Counted from the stretch's first letter, positions 44,776-56,325 are shown. The stretch: 64,000 nt of DNA from Myotis daubentonii (GCF_963259705.1 NC_081840.1:153262282-153326281); one strand, 5' to 3'. Notes: a model not told the origin generated them from the letters alone. Numbers and translations: made by a program.

Positions 44776-46854
44776 TTTATGGGAACAAGGAGAGTTCCAA
44801 GGTAGTGATGGAGTAGGTGGAAACTACACTCACCCCCTCCAAGGACCAAGCTGGAAGTCCAACTAAAATATAGAGCAATCAACCTGAAAAACCAACTAAA
44901 GACTAGAAGTCTTATAACCAAGGATTTACAGAAAAAGCCACATGGAGATTGGTAGGAAGTACAGAGATATGAAAAGAACTAGCCCCACTCCCACAGGTGT
45001 TGGCTAAGATTATAGAGGAATCTCTCAGCTGAAAAGGCTCCCCTGAGGAACTGGGGTCTCAACCCAAGAGTAGTTCCCCAGTTCAGTGCACCAGAGCTGG
45101 GAAAAGGTGCCCATACAGCATCTGGCTTTGAAAATCAGCAGGAATTCTGGTCCCCAATGAGAGATGGAAATCTGCGAGGGGTACAGGTGCTCTCTTAAAG
45201 GGCTAATACACAAAATCTTGTTTGCAGCCATTCACCCTAGACTCCAGCAGAGCAGACTAGAGTCACTGAGGAGAGACTGGGGTTTGTGGCTCTGAGAAGA
45301 GAGGTGATGGGGAAGCTACCAGGATCCCTGTGCTTAGTCACTCTACCACACTGCAGATGCCATATTTTTTGAGTGGACCACTTCCCACCATGTGGCAACA
45401 GCATGGGGGAAAGCAATAGCCCCCACACTGTGGTTTCCCTGTTGACCCACTTTGTAGAACTTCTGCCCTGCTAAGGAATCAGATGCCTGGGCCAGAGCAT
45501 AGAAGTCTGGGCAGACTCAAGGGGTGACAGTAATTAAATTGTGTGGCTTAGGGGCAGAGGCCATTTACACAGTTTCCCCCTCAGAAGATCCACTGACTCC
45601 ACCCTTAGGACTCCTGTTGCACCCACCCTCTTGATTCTTGGTGGCTCCACCCTGCTGAGCACTGGGAAGAATCCAGAACAGACTGAATTCTGTGGGTCTA
45701 GGTTGGGGGCCACCCCCCACAACTTTTCCTGAGCCTGACCAGCACCTCCCCCTCTTCTGACTCCCAGGGGCTCTGTCTTGTTAAGATCAGGCTCCTGGCA
45801 GAGTCTTGGACAAACCAAGTTTTGTAGCTCTAGGACACGGTATATTTTTCTCTTATACACCCAACTGGTGAAAAGCCTTCCCTTTACATGGCCAAATCTT
45901 GGTCTGTTTGATTCTGGTAAACTCTGATGGCCAGACTGATGACTCCCTGTGACCCTACCTCATCTCAAAGGTGTGAAAGCACCCAGTGAGTTGCTGCAAG
46001 AATTGATTTACCCTGGGACACTTGCTGAGTGATCTCAGACCCAGCACTGGCACTAAGTGTGAACCTGTATAATCTGGTTAACACCTATTGCCCCTACCTG
46101 ATGACTCACTGAGAACCTATCTCATGCAACACAAATACAACCAGATGTTCTTTTAGTGATTGAGCCTAGTAGCAGCCAGCAAGTAGAGGCAAACAGAGGC
46201 AGATCTTGGGGTTTCAAGGGACATTTGCTGACCTGCCCCTGGGTCCAATGCTAGTGTGCAGCTTGGTCCTTCCTATTCATACCCAGTCCCTGCAGAGGCA
46301 GCCATGGAATATGGATTGCTATGTAGCTCTAAACAGGTTGCCAAAGGCCAGTCACAGGCAGAGTCTGAAACTGGCCTATAGCAGAGTCCCTCCAAAGAGG
46401 CCCCAGAATCAACAAACTCTGTGTCCAGCTTCAGACAACATCAGAGTGTGATCCAATCAGCTTCACAAGGGAGATCTTGGCAGGCACCAGATGCTACTGA
46501 GGCGATTTCACTCTGTAGGTTCAGCACCTGAACAAAAGCTCATACATTGTGACCAGGGTTGATCTTCACAATCAGCCATCCTGATGGTTGACCCCACACA
46601 AAGATAGGACAAGAGCAATCAAGACTCAATTACAATGGGGAGGGGGGAAAATAATCTTCATAAGGGACATTCCTGAAGCACCTAGCATAGGTGACCAAGA
46701 GACTGTGCCACAAGGTCCCACAGGACACCTACTATCTAAGGCTACCCTACCAAGAGTGGGAGTCATAGAACATATATAGAAACAAATATATAGAAACAAA
46801 CCTAATATATAGAAACAAACACAAAGAGGCAATAAAAATGGGAAGACAAAGTAA

Positions 46855-47350
46855 ATGCCTCAAATAAAAAATCAAAACATGAGAAATCTCCAGAAAAAAG
46901 AACTAAATGAAATGGAGGTAAGTAATTTCTCAGATACAGAGTTCAAAATAATAGTTATATGGATGCCCAAGGAACTTATGGGAAGAATGGATGACCTCAA
47001 GGAGAACTTATACATAGAGAGAGTAAGCATTAAAAAAGACATCAAAATCATAAAAAAAGAACCAGTCACAAATGTAGAATATAATATCTGAAATAAAATA
47101 TACACTGGGAGGAATAAACAGATTAGATGAAGCAGAGGATCAAGTCAGCGATTTGGACAACAAGATAGCAGAAAACACCCAATCAGAACAGCAAAAGAAA
47201 AATCAATTAAAAAATGAGCATAATTTAAGAGACCTTTGGGACAACATGAAGCATAATATCACCCACTTCAGGGATATGAGAAGGAAAAGAGAGAACAAGG
47301 GATTGAGAACCTATGTGAAGAAATGGCTGAGAGCTTCTCTAACTTGGTGA
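46855..47350 (+). pseudogene. L1 ORF1 remnant
   Basis: The frame 46855-47091 reads NLQKKELNEMEVSNFSDTEF, then KIIVIWMPKELM and a coiled-coil-like stretch, typical of the N-terminal half of L1 ORF1 protein. The frame 47153-47350 continues (SEQQKKNQLKNEHNLRDLWD) after a stop and frameshift. The RNA-recognition and C-terminal parts are out of frame downstream (47390-47600). Confidence 0.8.
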
Positions 47351-47656
47351 AGAAAAGACACACACATCCAGGAATCTCAGAGAATCCAAAAGAATATGAA
47401 CCCAAAGAGTGTCACACCAAGACACATCATAACTAAAATTGCAAAGGTAAAAGAAAAGAAAGAAGCTTAAAAGCAGCTAAAGAAAGACAGTTAGTTTCCT
47501 ACAAGAAGGCACCTATACTAGTAACTGTGAGCTGATTTCTCAATAGAAACATTTCAGGCTGGAAAGGATTACCATGATATATTCAAAATGATGAAAAGCA
47601 AGGACCTATAGCATGTCTACTTTACCTGGCAGGGCTATCATTTAAAATTTAAGGAG

Positions 47657-47874
47657 GCCAAAACCGGTTTGGCTCAGTGGATAGAGCGTCGGCCTGCGGA
47701 CTGAGGGGTCCCAGGTTCGATTCCGGTCAAGGGCATGTACCCTGGTTGCTGGCATATCCCCAGTAGGGAGTGTGCAGGAGGCAGCTGATCGATGTTTCTC
47801 TCCCATCGATGTTTCTAACTCTCTATCTCTCTCCCTTCCTCTCTGTAAAAAATCAATAAAATATATTAAAAAAT
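47657..47874 (+). mobile_element. VES-type SINE, near-consensus copy
   Basis: The A box TGGCTCAGTGG and B box GGTTCGATTCC are both perfect. The target duplications AATTTAAGGAG are perfect (47646-47656 and 47875-47885). The tail ends in AATAAAATATATT. This is probably the youngest SINE in the window. Confidence 0.97.
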
Positions 47875-47958
47875 AATTTAAGGAGAAATATAGAGGTGCT
47901 GACAAAAAAAAAAGCTAAAGGAATCTGTTTCCACTTAACTGGTATTATAAGATATCTT

Positions 47959-48083
47959 AAAAGGGGAAGAAAAGAAAAAGAAGAAGAACAAGAAAGAAGA
48001 AGAAGAAGAAGAGGAAGAGGAGGAGAAGAAGGCAGAGGAGGAGGAGGAGGGAGAGGGAAAGGGGAAGGGAAAGGAGGAAAAAA
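47959..48083. repeat. Near-pure polypurine tract, (GAA)n/(GGA)n
   Basis: About 125 bp are almost entirely A and G on the plus strand with only two or three C interruptions. It moves from GAA-rich to GGA-rich and ends GGGAAAGGGGAAGGGAAAGG. Such tracts can form triplex DNA. It sits inside L1 sequence just before a SINE. Confidence 0.9.
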
Positions 48084-48098
48084 TAAGTACATACTTAT

Positions 48099-48317
48099 AG
48101 CCTTAATTGGTTTGGCTCAGTGGATAGAGCATCAGCTTGCAGACTGAAGGGTCCCAGGTTTGATTCCAGTCAAGGGGATGTACCTTGGTTGCAGGCACAT
48201 CCCCAGTGGGAGCTGTGCAGGAGGCAGCTGATCGATGTTTCTCTCTCATAGATGTTTCTAACTCTTTATCCCTCTCCCTTCCTCTCTGTAAAAGATCAAT
48301 AAAAATATATTTTAAAG
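48099..48317 (+). mobile_element. VES-type SINE with 18-bp target duplication
   Basis: The head has TTTGGCTCAGTGGATAGAGC, and the B box GGTTTGATTCC has one change. Perfect target duplications AAATAAGTACATACTTAT lie at 48081-48098 and 48318-48335. Confidence 0.96.
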
Positions 48318-49065
48318 AAATAAGTACATACTTATCAATAATCACTTTAAATGTAAATGGCTTAAATACTCCAATCAAAAGACATAGGGTATCTGAATAA
48401 GAACACAAGATCCTTATATATATGCTGTCTATAAGAGACCCACCTCAGAATAACAGATACATACAGATTAAAAGAAAAGGGATAGAAAAAAATATTTCAT
48501 GCAAATGAAAATAAATAAAAATCTAGAGTCACAATACTTATATCTGACAAAATAGACTACAGTAAAAGCTATAGTAAGAGCAAAGAAGGACACTACATAA
48601 TGATAAAAGAAGCAATCCAAAAAGAGAATATAACATTTATGCACTCCATTGACATCAATGGATAAATCTTCTATACAGAAAATCAACAAGGAAACAGTAG
48701 CCTTAAATTACATATTAGGTTGGATTGGTTTAATTGATATATTCAGAGCATTTCATCCCAAAGCAGCAGAATATACATTCTTTTCAAGTGTATACGGAAC
48801 ATTTTTTTTTTAGGATAGACCACATCTTAGGACATAAAACAAAATCTCAATTAATTTAAGAGTGAAATCATATCAAGTATCTTCTTTGACCGTAATGCTA
48901 TAAAATTAGAAGTCAATTACAAAAATAACCCTAAAAATCACACAAAGACATAGAGGCTAAATAACATGTTAATAAACAATGAATGGGTTAACAATAAGAT
49001 AAGGTAAGAAATAAAAGTTACTTGAAACTAATGAAAATGAGAACACAACCTAAAATCTATGGGCT

Positions 49066-49965
49066 TTTAGCTTTGCACCATTGAGTATGATATTAGCTGT
49101 GGGTTTGCCATATATAGCTTTTATTGGTGAGAGTTTTTATGATAATGTTGTATTTTTTAAATGCATCTTTCTGAATCTATTCAGATGATCATATGATTTT
49201 TGTCTTTTATTGTGTTAATATGATGTATCACAGTAATAGATTTACAGATGTTGAACCATCCTTGCATCACTGGGATAACAATCTACTTGGTCATGGTGGA
49301 TAACACTTTTTTTTTTTAAATCCTCACTGGAGGATATTTTCCCCATTGATTTTTAGAGATAGTGAAAGAGAGAGGAAAAGACAGAAAGAAATATTAATGT
49401 GAGAGAAACACATCAATTGATTGCTTCCTGCATAAGCCCTGACTAGGGCCCAAGCCTGCAACTGAGGTACATGCCTTTGACTGGAATCAAACCTGGGACC
49501 TTTTGGTCCTCAGGCAGACACTCTATACACTGAGCCAAACCAGCAAGGGCATGGATAACATTTTTAAGGAACTGTTGAATTCAGTTTGCCTATATTTTGT
49601 TGAGAATTTTGTATCTATGTTCATTAAAGATGAAGGGCAAAGAAGATGCAGGGCAATAGAATATTACTGAGCAATAAAAAATAATAAAATTTTGCCATTT
49701 GTGACAGCATGGATGGACCTAGAGGATATTATGCTAAGTGAAATAAGTCAGAGAGAGATAAATGCTGTATAATTTATTTTATATGTGGAATCTATAAACA
49801 CAAAAGAAATGAATAAACAAAACAAAATAGTAATAGACCCATAGATATAGAGAACAAGCTGATGGTTGCCAGAGGGCCAAAAGGGTGGAGGATGCGCATT
49901 TTAAAAAGTGTAAAATTACCCCTAATGTGTAATACATTAATATTTGCAAAATAGTTACATAAAAT
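49066..49965. mobile_element. L1 with inverted 5' part (twin-priming structure)
   Basis: 49066-49650 is ORF2 RT-domain sequence in antisense (GATGTATCACAGTAATAGAT, then TTGAACCATCCTTGCATCAC). From about 49651 the L1 3' end runs in sense (ATTACTGAGCAATAAAAAAT, GACAGCATGGATGGACCTAG) to about 49965. This head-to-tail inversion is the hallmark of twin priming during L1 insertion. A SINE (49311-49551) later split the inverted part. Confidence 0.75.
49311..49551 (-). mobile_element. Older bat SINE (VES-related)
   Basis: It has a poly-T start, AATCCTCACTGGAGGATATT and a head GAGCCAAACCAGCAAGGGC. Target duplications TGGATAACACTTTT (49297-49310) and TGGATAACATTTTT (49552-49565) flank it. It belongs to the same older subfamily as 21358-21550. 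Confidence 0.93.
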
Positions 49966-50328
49966 AAAGTTTTAGCAATTTATACTTTTAAAAATAAATT
50001 TAGTTTAAACAAGTAGAATATCATATTGTAATAATTCATAGGAATGGGAGAAAGAATATAATACAATTCTCATAAATGTTAAAAGTTTATATGATGGTTC
50101 TATTGCTTATAATTCTATAATATGAAAGTATATAACTTAAAATCATTGAAAATCTCATATTTTGAGAACAGTTCAAAGGGAAAAGAGTACTGTAAAATTT
50201 CACTATTTATAAAAACAGTATAATTAATATGTAATCAGAATCCTATTAAAATCTCCACAATGTTGGGAAAACATGATTGAAGATGGAGCTAAAAAAAAAT
50301 CCAATGTAAAATCAGTGGGGGATTTACG
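49966..50328. other. Unassigned AT-rich sequence
   Basis: Nothing recognised. Confidence 0.4.
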
Positions 50329-50536
50329 TTTTATTTTTTATTGATTTCAGAGAGGAAGAGAGACGGAGAGAGAGAAATATCAATTATGAGAGAGAATCAT
50401 CAATGGGCTGCCTCCTGCATACCCCCTACTGGGGATTGAGCCAGCAACCCAGGCATGTGCCCTTGACCAGAATCTAACGGGGATCCTTCAGTCTGCAGGC
50501 TGGCGCTCTATCCACTGAGACAAACCAGCTAGGTCA
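50329..50536 (-). mobile_element. VES-type SINE
   Basis: The antisense copy has TTTATTGATTTCAGAGAGGA at the tail side and GCGCTCTATCCACTGAGACA, then AACCAGCTAGGTC at the head. Weak target duplications (GATTTACG / AATTTATG) fit an older insertion. Confidence 0.9.
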
Positions 50537-51191
50537 GAAATTTATGCTTTGTCCCAGAAGTAAAAGTGCATAGAGATATATATTTCTTCTTTCAGAATGC
50601 ACATTCATCCTCCCGTCATCCCCAATGAGTACAAAGATCTATGGGATATTTAAAATGTCCTTTCTGAACTGAGATACATCATATAATCCTAACAGCATTT
50701 GATTCTACCTCAGATCAACTCTCCTCAGTAACATACTCACTCTCCTTGTGTCCTCATCATACACTCAGCAAGTGGAAATCTCGTCAGCATGTGTTTTTCT
50801 GTCCTTTCCTGGCAGCTGTCAGATTTGTACTCATGTAGCAGCGGCAGCACATTATTTTTCCCGTGGAAAGGAGCAGCACATCTCTGACATTGCAAGATCT
50901 GACCCACTGCTTCAATTAGCATTTTTGTGCAGAAAGGAATCTGAAATGACAGCCAATCTACCCTACTCCTTCCTACATTCCAGTTTGCAAGGAACATGCA
51001 AATTCTGTAGTGAATCCAACAAAAATTAATTTTGAAATATGAACTTAAATATCTTGTACAATTTTGAAGATATTTGTAAATGTAAATAATTCATTTTAAT
51101 GGACATTCTGAATTAAAGCAGAAAATTAAATTTTCTTGAATACAATGAGTTAAACTTTTTTCATCTTAAAAAGATACATGTGGAAACTGTA
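50537..51191. other. Unassigned sequence
   Basis: Nothing recognised. Frames of 86-93 codons at 50737-51029 overlap on opposite strands and have no known motif. Confidence 0.4.
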
Positions 51192-51830
51192 TCAACACTA
51201 ATAAAAGAGAAAAATGGTAATTGGCGTACGAGCTACCCTTTTCATTGGCTAATCAGGGCTATATGCAAATTAACTGCCAACTAAGATTGGCAGTTAACTG
51301 CCAACAAGATGGCGGTTAATTTGCATATGTAGGCACAATGCAGGGAGGCGAAAGGGAAAGCGGAAGAAGCCCCCTGCCACTGACAGTGATCGGAAACCCA
51401 GGGGGGAGCTAAGAGCTGGGGGGCAGGGCAAAGGCGGCCCTGGGGCCGCCTTTGCCCTGCCCCCCAGCCATGATCGGAGAATCAGGTGCCTTTTCCGCCC
51501 TGGCCAGTGATAGCAGGAAGTAGGGGTGGAGCCAGCTATGGGAGCTGGGCACGGTCGAAGCTGGCAGTCCCAGGAGCTAGGGGTCCCTTGCCTGGGCCTA
51601 ACGCAGAGCCTACGATCGCGGGGCCGCTGCAGCTGCGGGTCCCTGCTGCCTGGGCCGGACGCCTCAGCCAGAGGAGTCAGGCCTGGGCAAGGGGCCGATC
51701 CTGCGATTGGAGGGTGATGGGGGTCAACGCCTGAGGGCTCCCAGTATGTGAGAGGGGGCAGGCTGGGCTGAGGGACACTCCCCCCCTGCCACCACACCCA
51801 GTGCATGAATTTTGTGCACCAGGCCCCTAG
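51192..51830 (+). mobile_element. Helitron, near-identical sister of 33707-34466
   Basis: It has the same 5' end TCAACACTAATAAAAG, inverted CCAAT (51244-51248), ATGCAAAT (51263-51270), AAGATGGCGG (51306-51315), ATTTGCAT (51319-51326) and GC hairpin. It ends with GTGCATGAATTTTGTGCACC and CTAG at 51827-51830. By eye it differs from the sister by a few percent of bases plus two length differences, which implies a much more recent origin than the duplication arms. Confidence 0.93.
51426..51457. repeat. Perfect GC-rich hairpin in Helitron
   Basis: Identical to the hairpin at 33966-33997: 14-base arms GGGCAAAGGCGGCC with a four-base loop. Confidence 0.9.
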
Positions 51831-52959
51831 TATGTTTATAATTTGCCAAGTTGAATACCTCCTAAAATGGCCTATCACTTTACATCATGGCCTCCACTGT
51901 ACAGGGAGTCAGTAAAGTCAAGATGTGGAGCCTGCTAAGTTCACCTATTTGTCACGGGATCGGAGTCCTGTGTCTATAAAATGTGGCACACACCATGTTA
52001 TCCTGCACTTTGATAGAAGAGAATGTCAAATGGCTTTGACTTGGGAAGACTTGACCCTTTATTTTCGTCACTCTGCCCCAAAGGCAGTGATCTGAAATGG
52101 CAGGTTTCTCAGTGCCTTGATGATCAGATTTGAACAACCAGATTTCCTCCCTCCCAATTGATTGCAAGTTGACAGAAGCAAACCACAGCAGTGTAAATTC
52201 TGGGTAATCTTTTCTCCCAGTCAAGATCCTTTCAATTTGCAGAGTTTCTTATAGCAAACAACCACACTTCATAGGATGCAAGAGCAGATGAGAGAGAAGG
52301 GTAATGGTAGCGATCTCATTAGGATGGCAACATTAGTGGGGGAGCAATTATAAAAGGAATTGACTAGGCTTTACTGGCATCAGGAGGGGGGCATTCTGAG
52401 GACCCCTCCTCCTCCAGGGTTTATGTTAATACTCCTCTTCTGCTGTGTTCCCATGTGTTCGGTTTGCACCCCTTAAAGACATTTTGCATTTCTCCCAGAT
52501 TCCAAGTACAACATAAATATCTTGGAGGGTTGGTTGCTGCTGTGTACAGTTTTCTGTTCAGACATGTACTCTTCTGGGGAAACCTTTCCCTTGACATTTT
52601 AATGTTTTTCTCTGAGGAGTATAAGACAAAGGTGACATATACTGAATGAGCCCAGTGTGTCTAGGAGAGCTTTTATTGTATGGTATACATTAATTCATGG
52701 AACGTGGTCTGTATAAGGTTTGTTTATGCAGAAGTATGCACTTGTATATTATGAACTTCCAAGGTACATATTTTAAATTAATTTGTATGTTAAAATATTA
52801 TGTTTACATATACATTTGACTATGCTATAGAAATTTCCCATCTACTCCACACATCCAGTTTCTGTTATAAAACATGTGAGCAATGTACCATAATAATATG
52901 AGAACTAGGGAATGAATGTGGATACTTTATTTTTTGTAATATTTGCAGTTTGTTCCTAT
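51831..52959. other. Unassigned sequence, donor of a 34-bp duplicate
   Basis: I see no supported gene. The segment 51941-51974 recurs exactly at 55107-55140. A CT-rich run ending in CAG at 52499 looks like a splice acceptor, but the following frame has no recognisable product. Confidence 0.45.
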
Positions 52960-53923
52960 TTACTATGTTTCTATTTAGTGTCCCTTTTTTATCCAGGATC
53001 CCTAGGACAGCACAATACATTTATGTAGTTATCATGTCTTTTTAGGCTACTCCTGGGTGTGACAGGTCCTCACTTGCCTGGTTTTGGTGACTCTGAGAGT
53101 TTTGAAGAGGACTGGTCGGGCACTTTTGTAGACTGTCACTCACATGGAGCTCTCTGATGTCTTTCTCATGATTACACTGGGATAAAATCTCTTGGGAAGA
53201 AGACCATTGAGACAAAGTGCCATTTTTATCACAACACATCGAGGGTACATACTGTCAACAATGATTTATCACTGTTGGTGTTGACCTTGATCTCCTGGTT
53301 GAGGTAGTGTTTGTCAGCATTCTCCACTATAAAATCATTCCTTTTTCCTTTTTCTACCTTTTAATACTCTAATTTTTAAAAGGCAGTCAATAAGAGAAGC
53401 CCACCCTTGAGGAATAGAGCATTATATTCCACCACCTTGATGGGGAACAGCTCCATGAATTAATTTGAACTTTGCATAAACTTGATACTTCTGCCATTTA
53501 TACATTAACTAATTTATGTCAGTATGGGCTCATGGGCATTTGTGTTATCCTCTGTGTTATAATGTAATGCTACTCTATTTTGTTGCTCAAATTATTTCAT
53601 TATTGAACAAGGAGATTTCTCAGTTGGCCTCTGTGACCCTTTGGCACACTCTTATTGCTTTTTAGCTTTGAGCACTTTATGTTTGGTATTAAAAGATGCT
53701 TCAGATTCAACTATCACCCTCTCTTCTACAGTCCTAGGGTCTGCCACATCTCTGTGCACATCTGGATTTGTTAATTAGAAAGGGGAATTAGAAACCAAAA
53801 TCTGGGCATAGGGCATGCTCATTGCCACTGGGTATTGTTACTTCCAGGTCTTGTTGGCTGACAAAGCAAGAAGATATTTGCATTCTATTTCATACACATA
53901 CTAGTACAAATATCTATAAACAT

Positions 53924-53967
<44 letters not shown>

Positions 53968-54330
53968 TGTCTTTTTGTGTCTATATGAAATAAAGTTCTA
54001 GTTCATACTGATGTCTCCAACTCTAATAAAATACCATATAGGTCATTCAGGTGTTCTCCCTTTGTGTCTATCCTCCCTACCTACCCATCAGAAATGTGGC
54101 CCTCTCCATCCACCATCCACTTACTTTAATTGTTCAGTTATATTATTTGTGAACTGTGGTTTCAGAGTTGTTAACCCTCATGCTGTGGGACACCTTTATC
54201 AACTAGAGCACAGAGCTTGTGTACAGTCCCTTTGTCTTTCATCTTGCAGACTCTACTCATTGCCAAAGTTACTTAAGTTGACACTTTTCCCCCAACCCTT
54301 TTAAGGAGGTTGTTTCATAAAACTGAAATG
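52960..54330 (-). mobile_element. Ancient L1 3' region in antisense
   Basis: A long collinear series (GGCTACTCCTGGGTGTGACA, GTCTTTCTCATGATTACACT, TTGATCTCCTGGTTGAGGTA, GTTCATACTGATGTCTCCAA) matches my memory of the 3' part of an old mammalian L1M-type element read in antisense. A (TA)n run interrupts it. The subfamily is not assigned. Confidence 0.55.
53924..53968. repeat. (TA)n microsatellite
   Basis: About 45 bp of TA with a single G interruption. Confidence 0.92.
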
Positions 54331-54929
54331 CATTTATAGACGCTTTTGTCCTAGTCTGCATGCCATCCTGGATTTCCCAACCCCTGGAGGTATTTGTTTT
54401 TAATTTTCATACCCAAAGGACTCATTGTGCTCTGAGCTTCTGCAGGCTTTGATGAATGTACAGTGTCCGACAGACACTATGACAGTAATGTATAGAATAG
54501 TTTCACAGCCCAAAATTTTATAAATCTATTTCTATGATGTGTTAATTTTTGTTAGAAACTAAATTTATTTGAAGCAGACCATTTGGCATAAAAGAAGAAA
54601 ACACCAATAATCCTGAAATTCACTGTGGTCCAGAAAGTTCAATTTGACAAAATTCCTTGCTGAAAAAAAAAAGATCATTCAAATGTAATGCATTTTGGAA
54701 ATTCATTAGGTCTTTCAGTTGACTCTCATTAGACTTAAGAGAGGTTCAGAAAGGTCACATAGCAATTTGGTCGCCTTCATTGTCACTTTATACAGACTCT
54801 AAGTGGCTCCATGTATTCTATATTGGGAATCCCCTTTGCATATATGGGAGAGATTTTTTTATAGAGTAGTAGAGAAGTGGGAAGCTACTACACAAGAAGC
54901 TATGAAATCTACCTTTCTTTTTCCCCCAA
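54331..54929. other. Unassigned sequence
   Basis: Nothing recognised. Confidence 0.4.
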
Positions 54930-55106
54930 TATAATTTAATTATACCTATCAAAATGCAGAGATTGTCAGGGTGGACAACAAGATAAGGCCCAACTATTTT
55001 CTGTGAACAAGAAACCAACTATATGCATAAAAAAGTTTAAAATACTGAAGAATTTAAACAAGGATATAAAAAACCCCAAACACCTATATACTGAAAACTA
55101 CAAGTT

Positions 55107-55140
55107 TCACCTATTTGTCACGGGATCGGAGTCCTGTGTC
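55107..55140 (+). repeat. 34-bp exact copy of 51941-51974 at an L1 5' junction
   Basis: All 34 bases equal 51941-51974, in the same orientation, about 3.2 kb apart. The segment lies exactly between older L1 sequence and the 5' end of the inserted L1 fragment 55141-55560. It is not L1 sequence. It is probably templated filler made when the insertion's 5' end was joined. Confidence 0.9.
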
Positions 55141-55565
55141 ATTTATACAATGGAATATTAGGCAGCTATATAAAAGAGGGATCTCTTACCCTTTGAGACT
55201 GAATGGAGGGACCTGGCGAGTATTATGCTAAGCTAAATAAGCCAGTCAGGGAAAGACAAGTACCATATGATCTCATTCGTATGTAGAATCTAATTAACAA
55301 AATAAACTGATGAACACAATTGATCCAGAAAACAGAAGCATGGAACAGACTGACAAATCTCAGAGGGAAGGTGGCTGTAGTGGGTGTGCAGGTGGGTGGG
55401 GGGTGGGAAGAGATTAACTAAAGAACTTATATGCATATATGCATGACCTATGGACAGGCAATAGTGCAGTGAAGGCCTGGCAGGGGAGTGAATGCATGGT
55501 GGAGCGAGGGTATGGGGAATTTAAAGGGGAGATCTATAATACTTTCAACAATAAAAATATTTTTT
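55141..55565 (+). mobile_element. 5'-truncated L1 3' end inserted in older L1
   Basis: It starts ATTTATACAATGGAATATTA, passes through the end of ORF2 and a G-rich 3'UTR and ends CAACAATAAAAATATTTTTT. No clear target duplications are found around the combined filler plus L1. Confidence 0.85.
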
Positions 55566-55954
55566 ACATTAAAAATATTGAAGGGTACACAAAAAGGGGA
55601 AAAATATTCTGTACTCATGGATTGAATAATCAATATTGTAAAAATGTCCATACTACTGAAAGCAATCTACAGATTCAGTGCAATTACCATAAAAATTCCA
55701 ATGACGTTTTTCACAAAAGTAGGACAAATTCCTAAAATGCATATGGAACCACAAAAGACCCCAAATATCCAAATCAATTTTGAGAAAGAAGGAAGCTAGA
55801 GGAATCACTCTTCCTGATTTCAAATTATATTACAATGTTTTAACAATCAAACAGTATGGTACTGGTGTAAAAACAGACACACAGTTCAATGGAACAGATT
55901 GGAGAGCCCAGAAATAAACCCATCCCTATATGGTCAATTAGTTTATAACTGCTG

Positions 55955-56325
55955 GAGGCTAATTCCAGCAGGTCATAAATGCAAGAAGTTCATCAAAAGG
56001 TTGATGGAACTTGGGGTTTCAGCAGGGCTGAAAATCTGCATGTTATTACCTGCTGCTGAATAGCTGAGGGCAGTTCCCCCAACCTGATAGTCCTTTACTG
56101 TTTACCAAACCTTACCTTTGATATGTATATCTGCTTTGCTAAAGGGCAAAATATGTTAATAAAGAGCCCTGGGTCCAGAGGAGATTCCAGGAGTTTAGTT
56201 ACCAAAGTTAAGCCCCCCTTGGTTCCCACAAAATGCCTCCTAAATTTATATTTCATGTCTAGTTTATTAATTTATGTCACAGCCCCTTCTCCAGATTCCT
56301 GAACTCTTCTAGATGTGTATAAGAC
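55955..56325 (+). mobile_element. Probable solo LTR of an endogenous retrovirus
   Basis: About 370 bp of non-L1 sequence interrupt L1 ORF2. It has AATAAA (56158-56163) followed by AGAGCCCTGGGTCCAGAGG, like an LTR R region, and an AT-rich stretch before it. Possible 5-bp duplications TATAA flank it, but the TG...CA ends are not clean. No viral coding sequence is present. Confidence 0.45.

Larger units (their letters stand above)
44780..49065 (+). mobile_element. Old sense L1: 5'UTR, ORF1, ORF2 start
   Basis: It begins GAGAGTTCCAAGGTAGTGAT, a relative of the 5'UTR at 29972. The 5'UTR extends to about 46800, ORF1 remnants lie at 46855-47500, and ORF2 endonuclease-side text lies at about 48340-49065. 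Two VES SINEs (47657, 48099) and a purine tract interrupt it. The 3' half of ORF2 and the tail are missing; the next sequence is an inverted L1 piece. Confidence 0.75.

Noticed and set aside
52455..52649. Possible exon after a pyrimidine-rich CAG at 52499
   Set aside because: A single weak acceptor without a matching donor or recognised protein is not enough.
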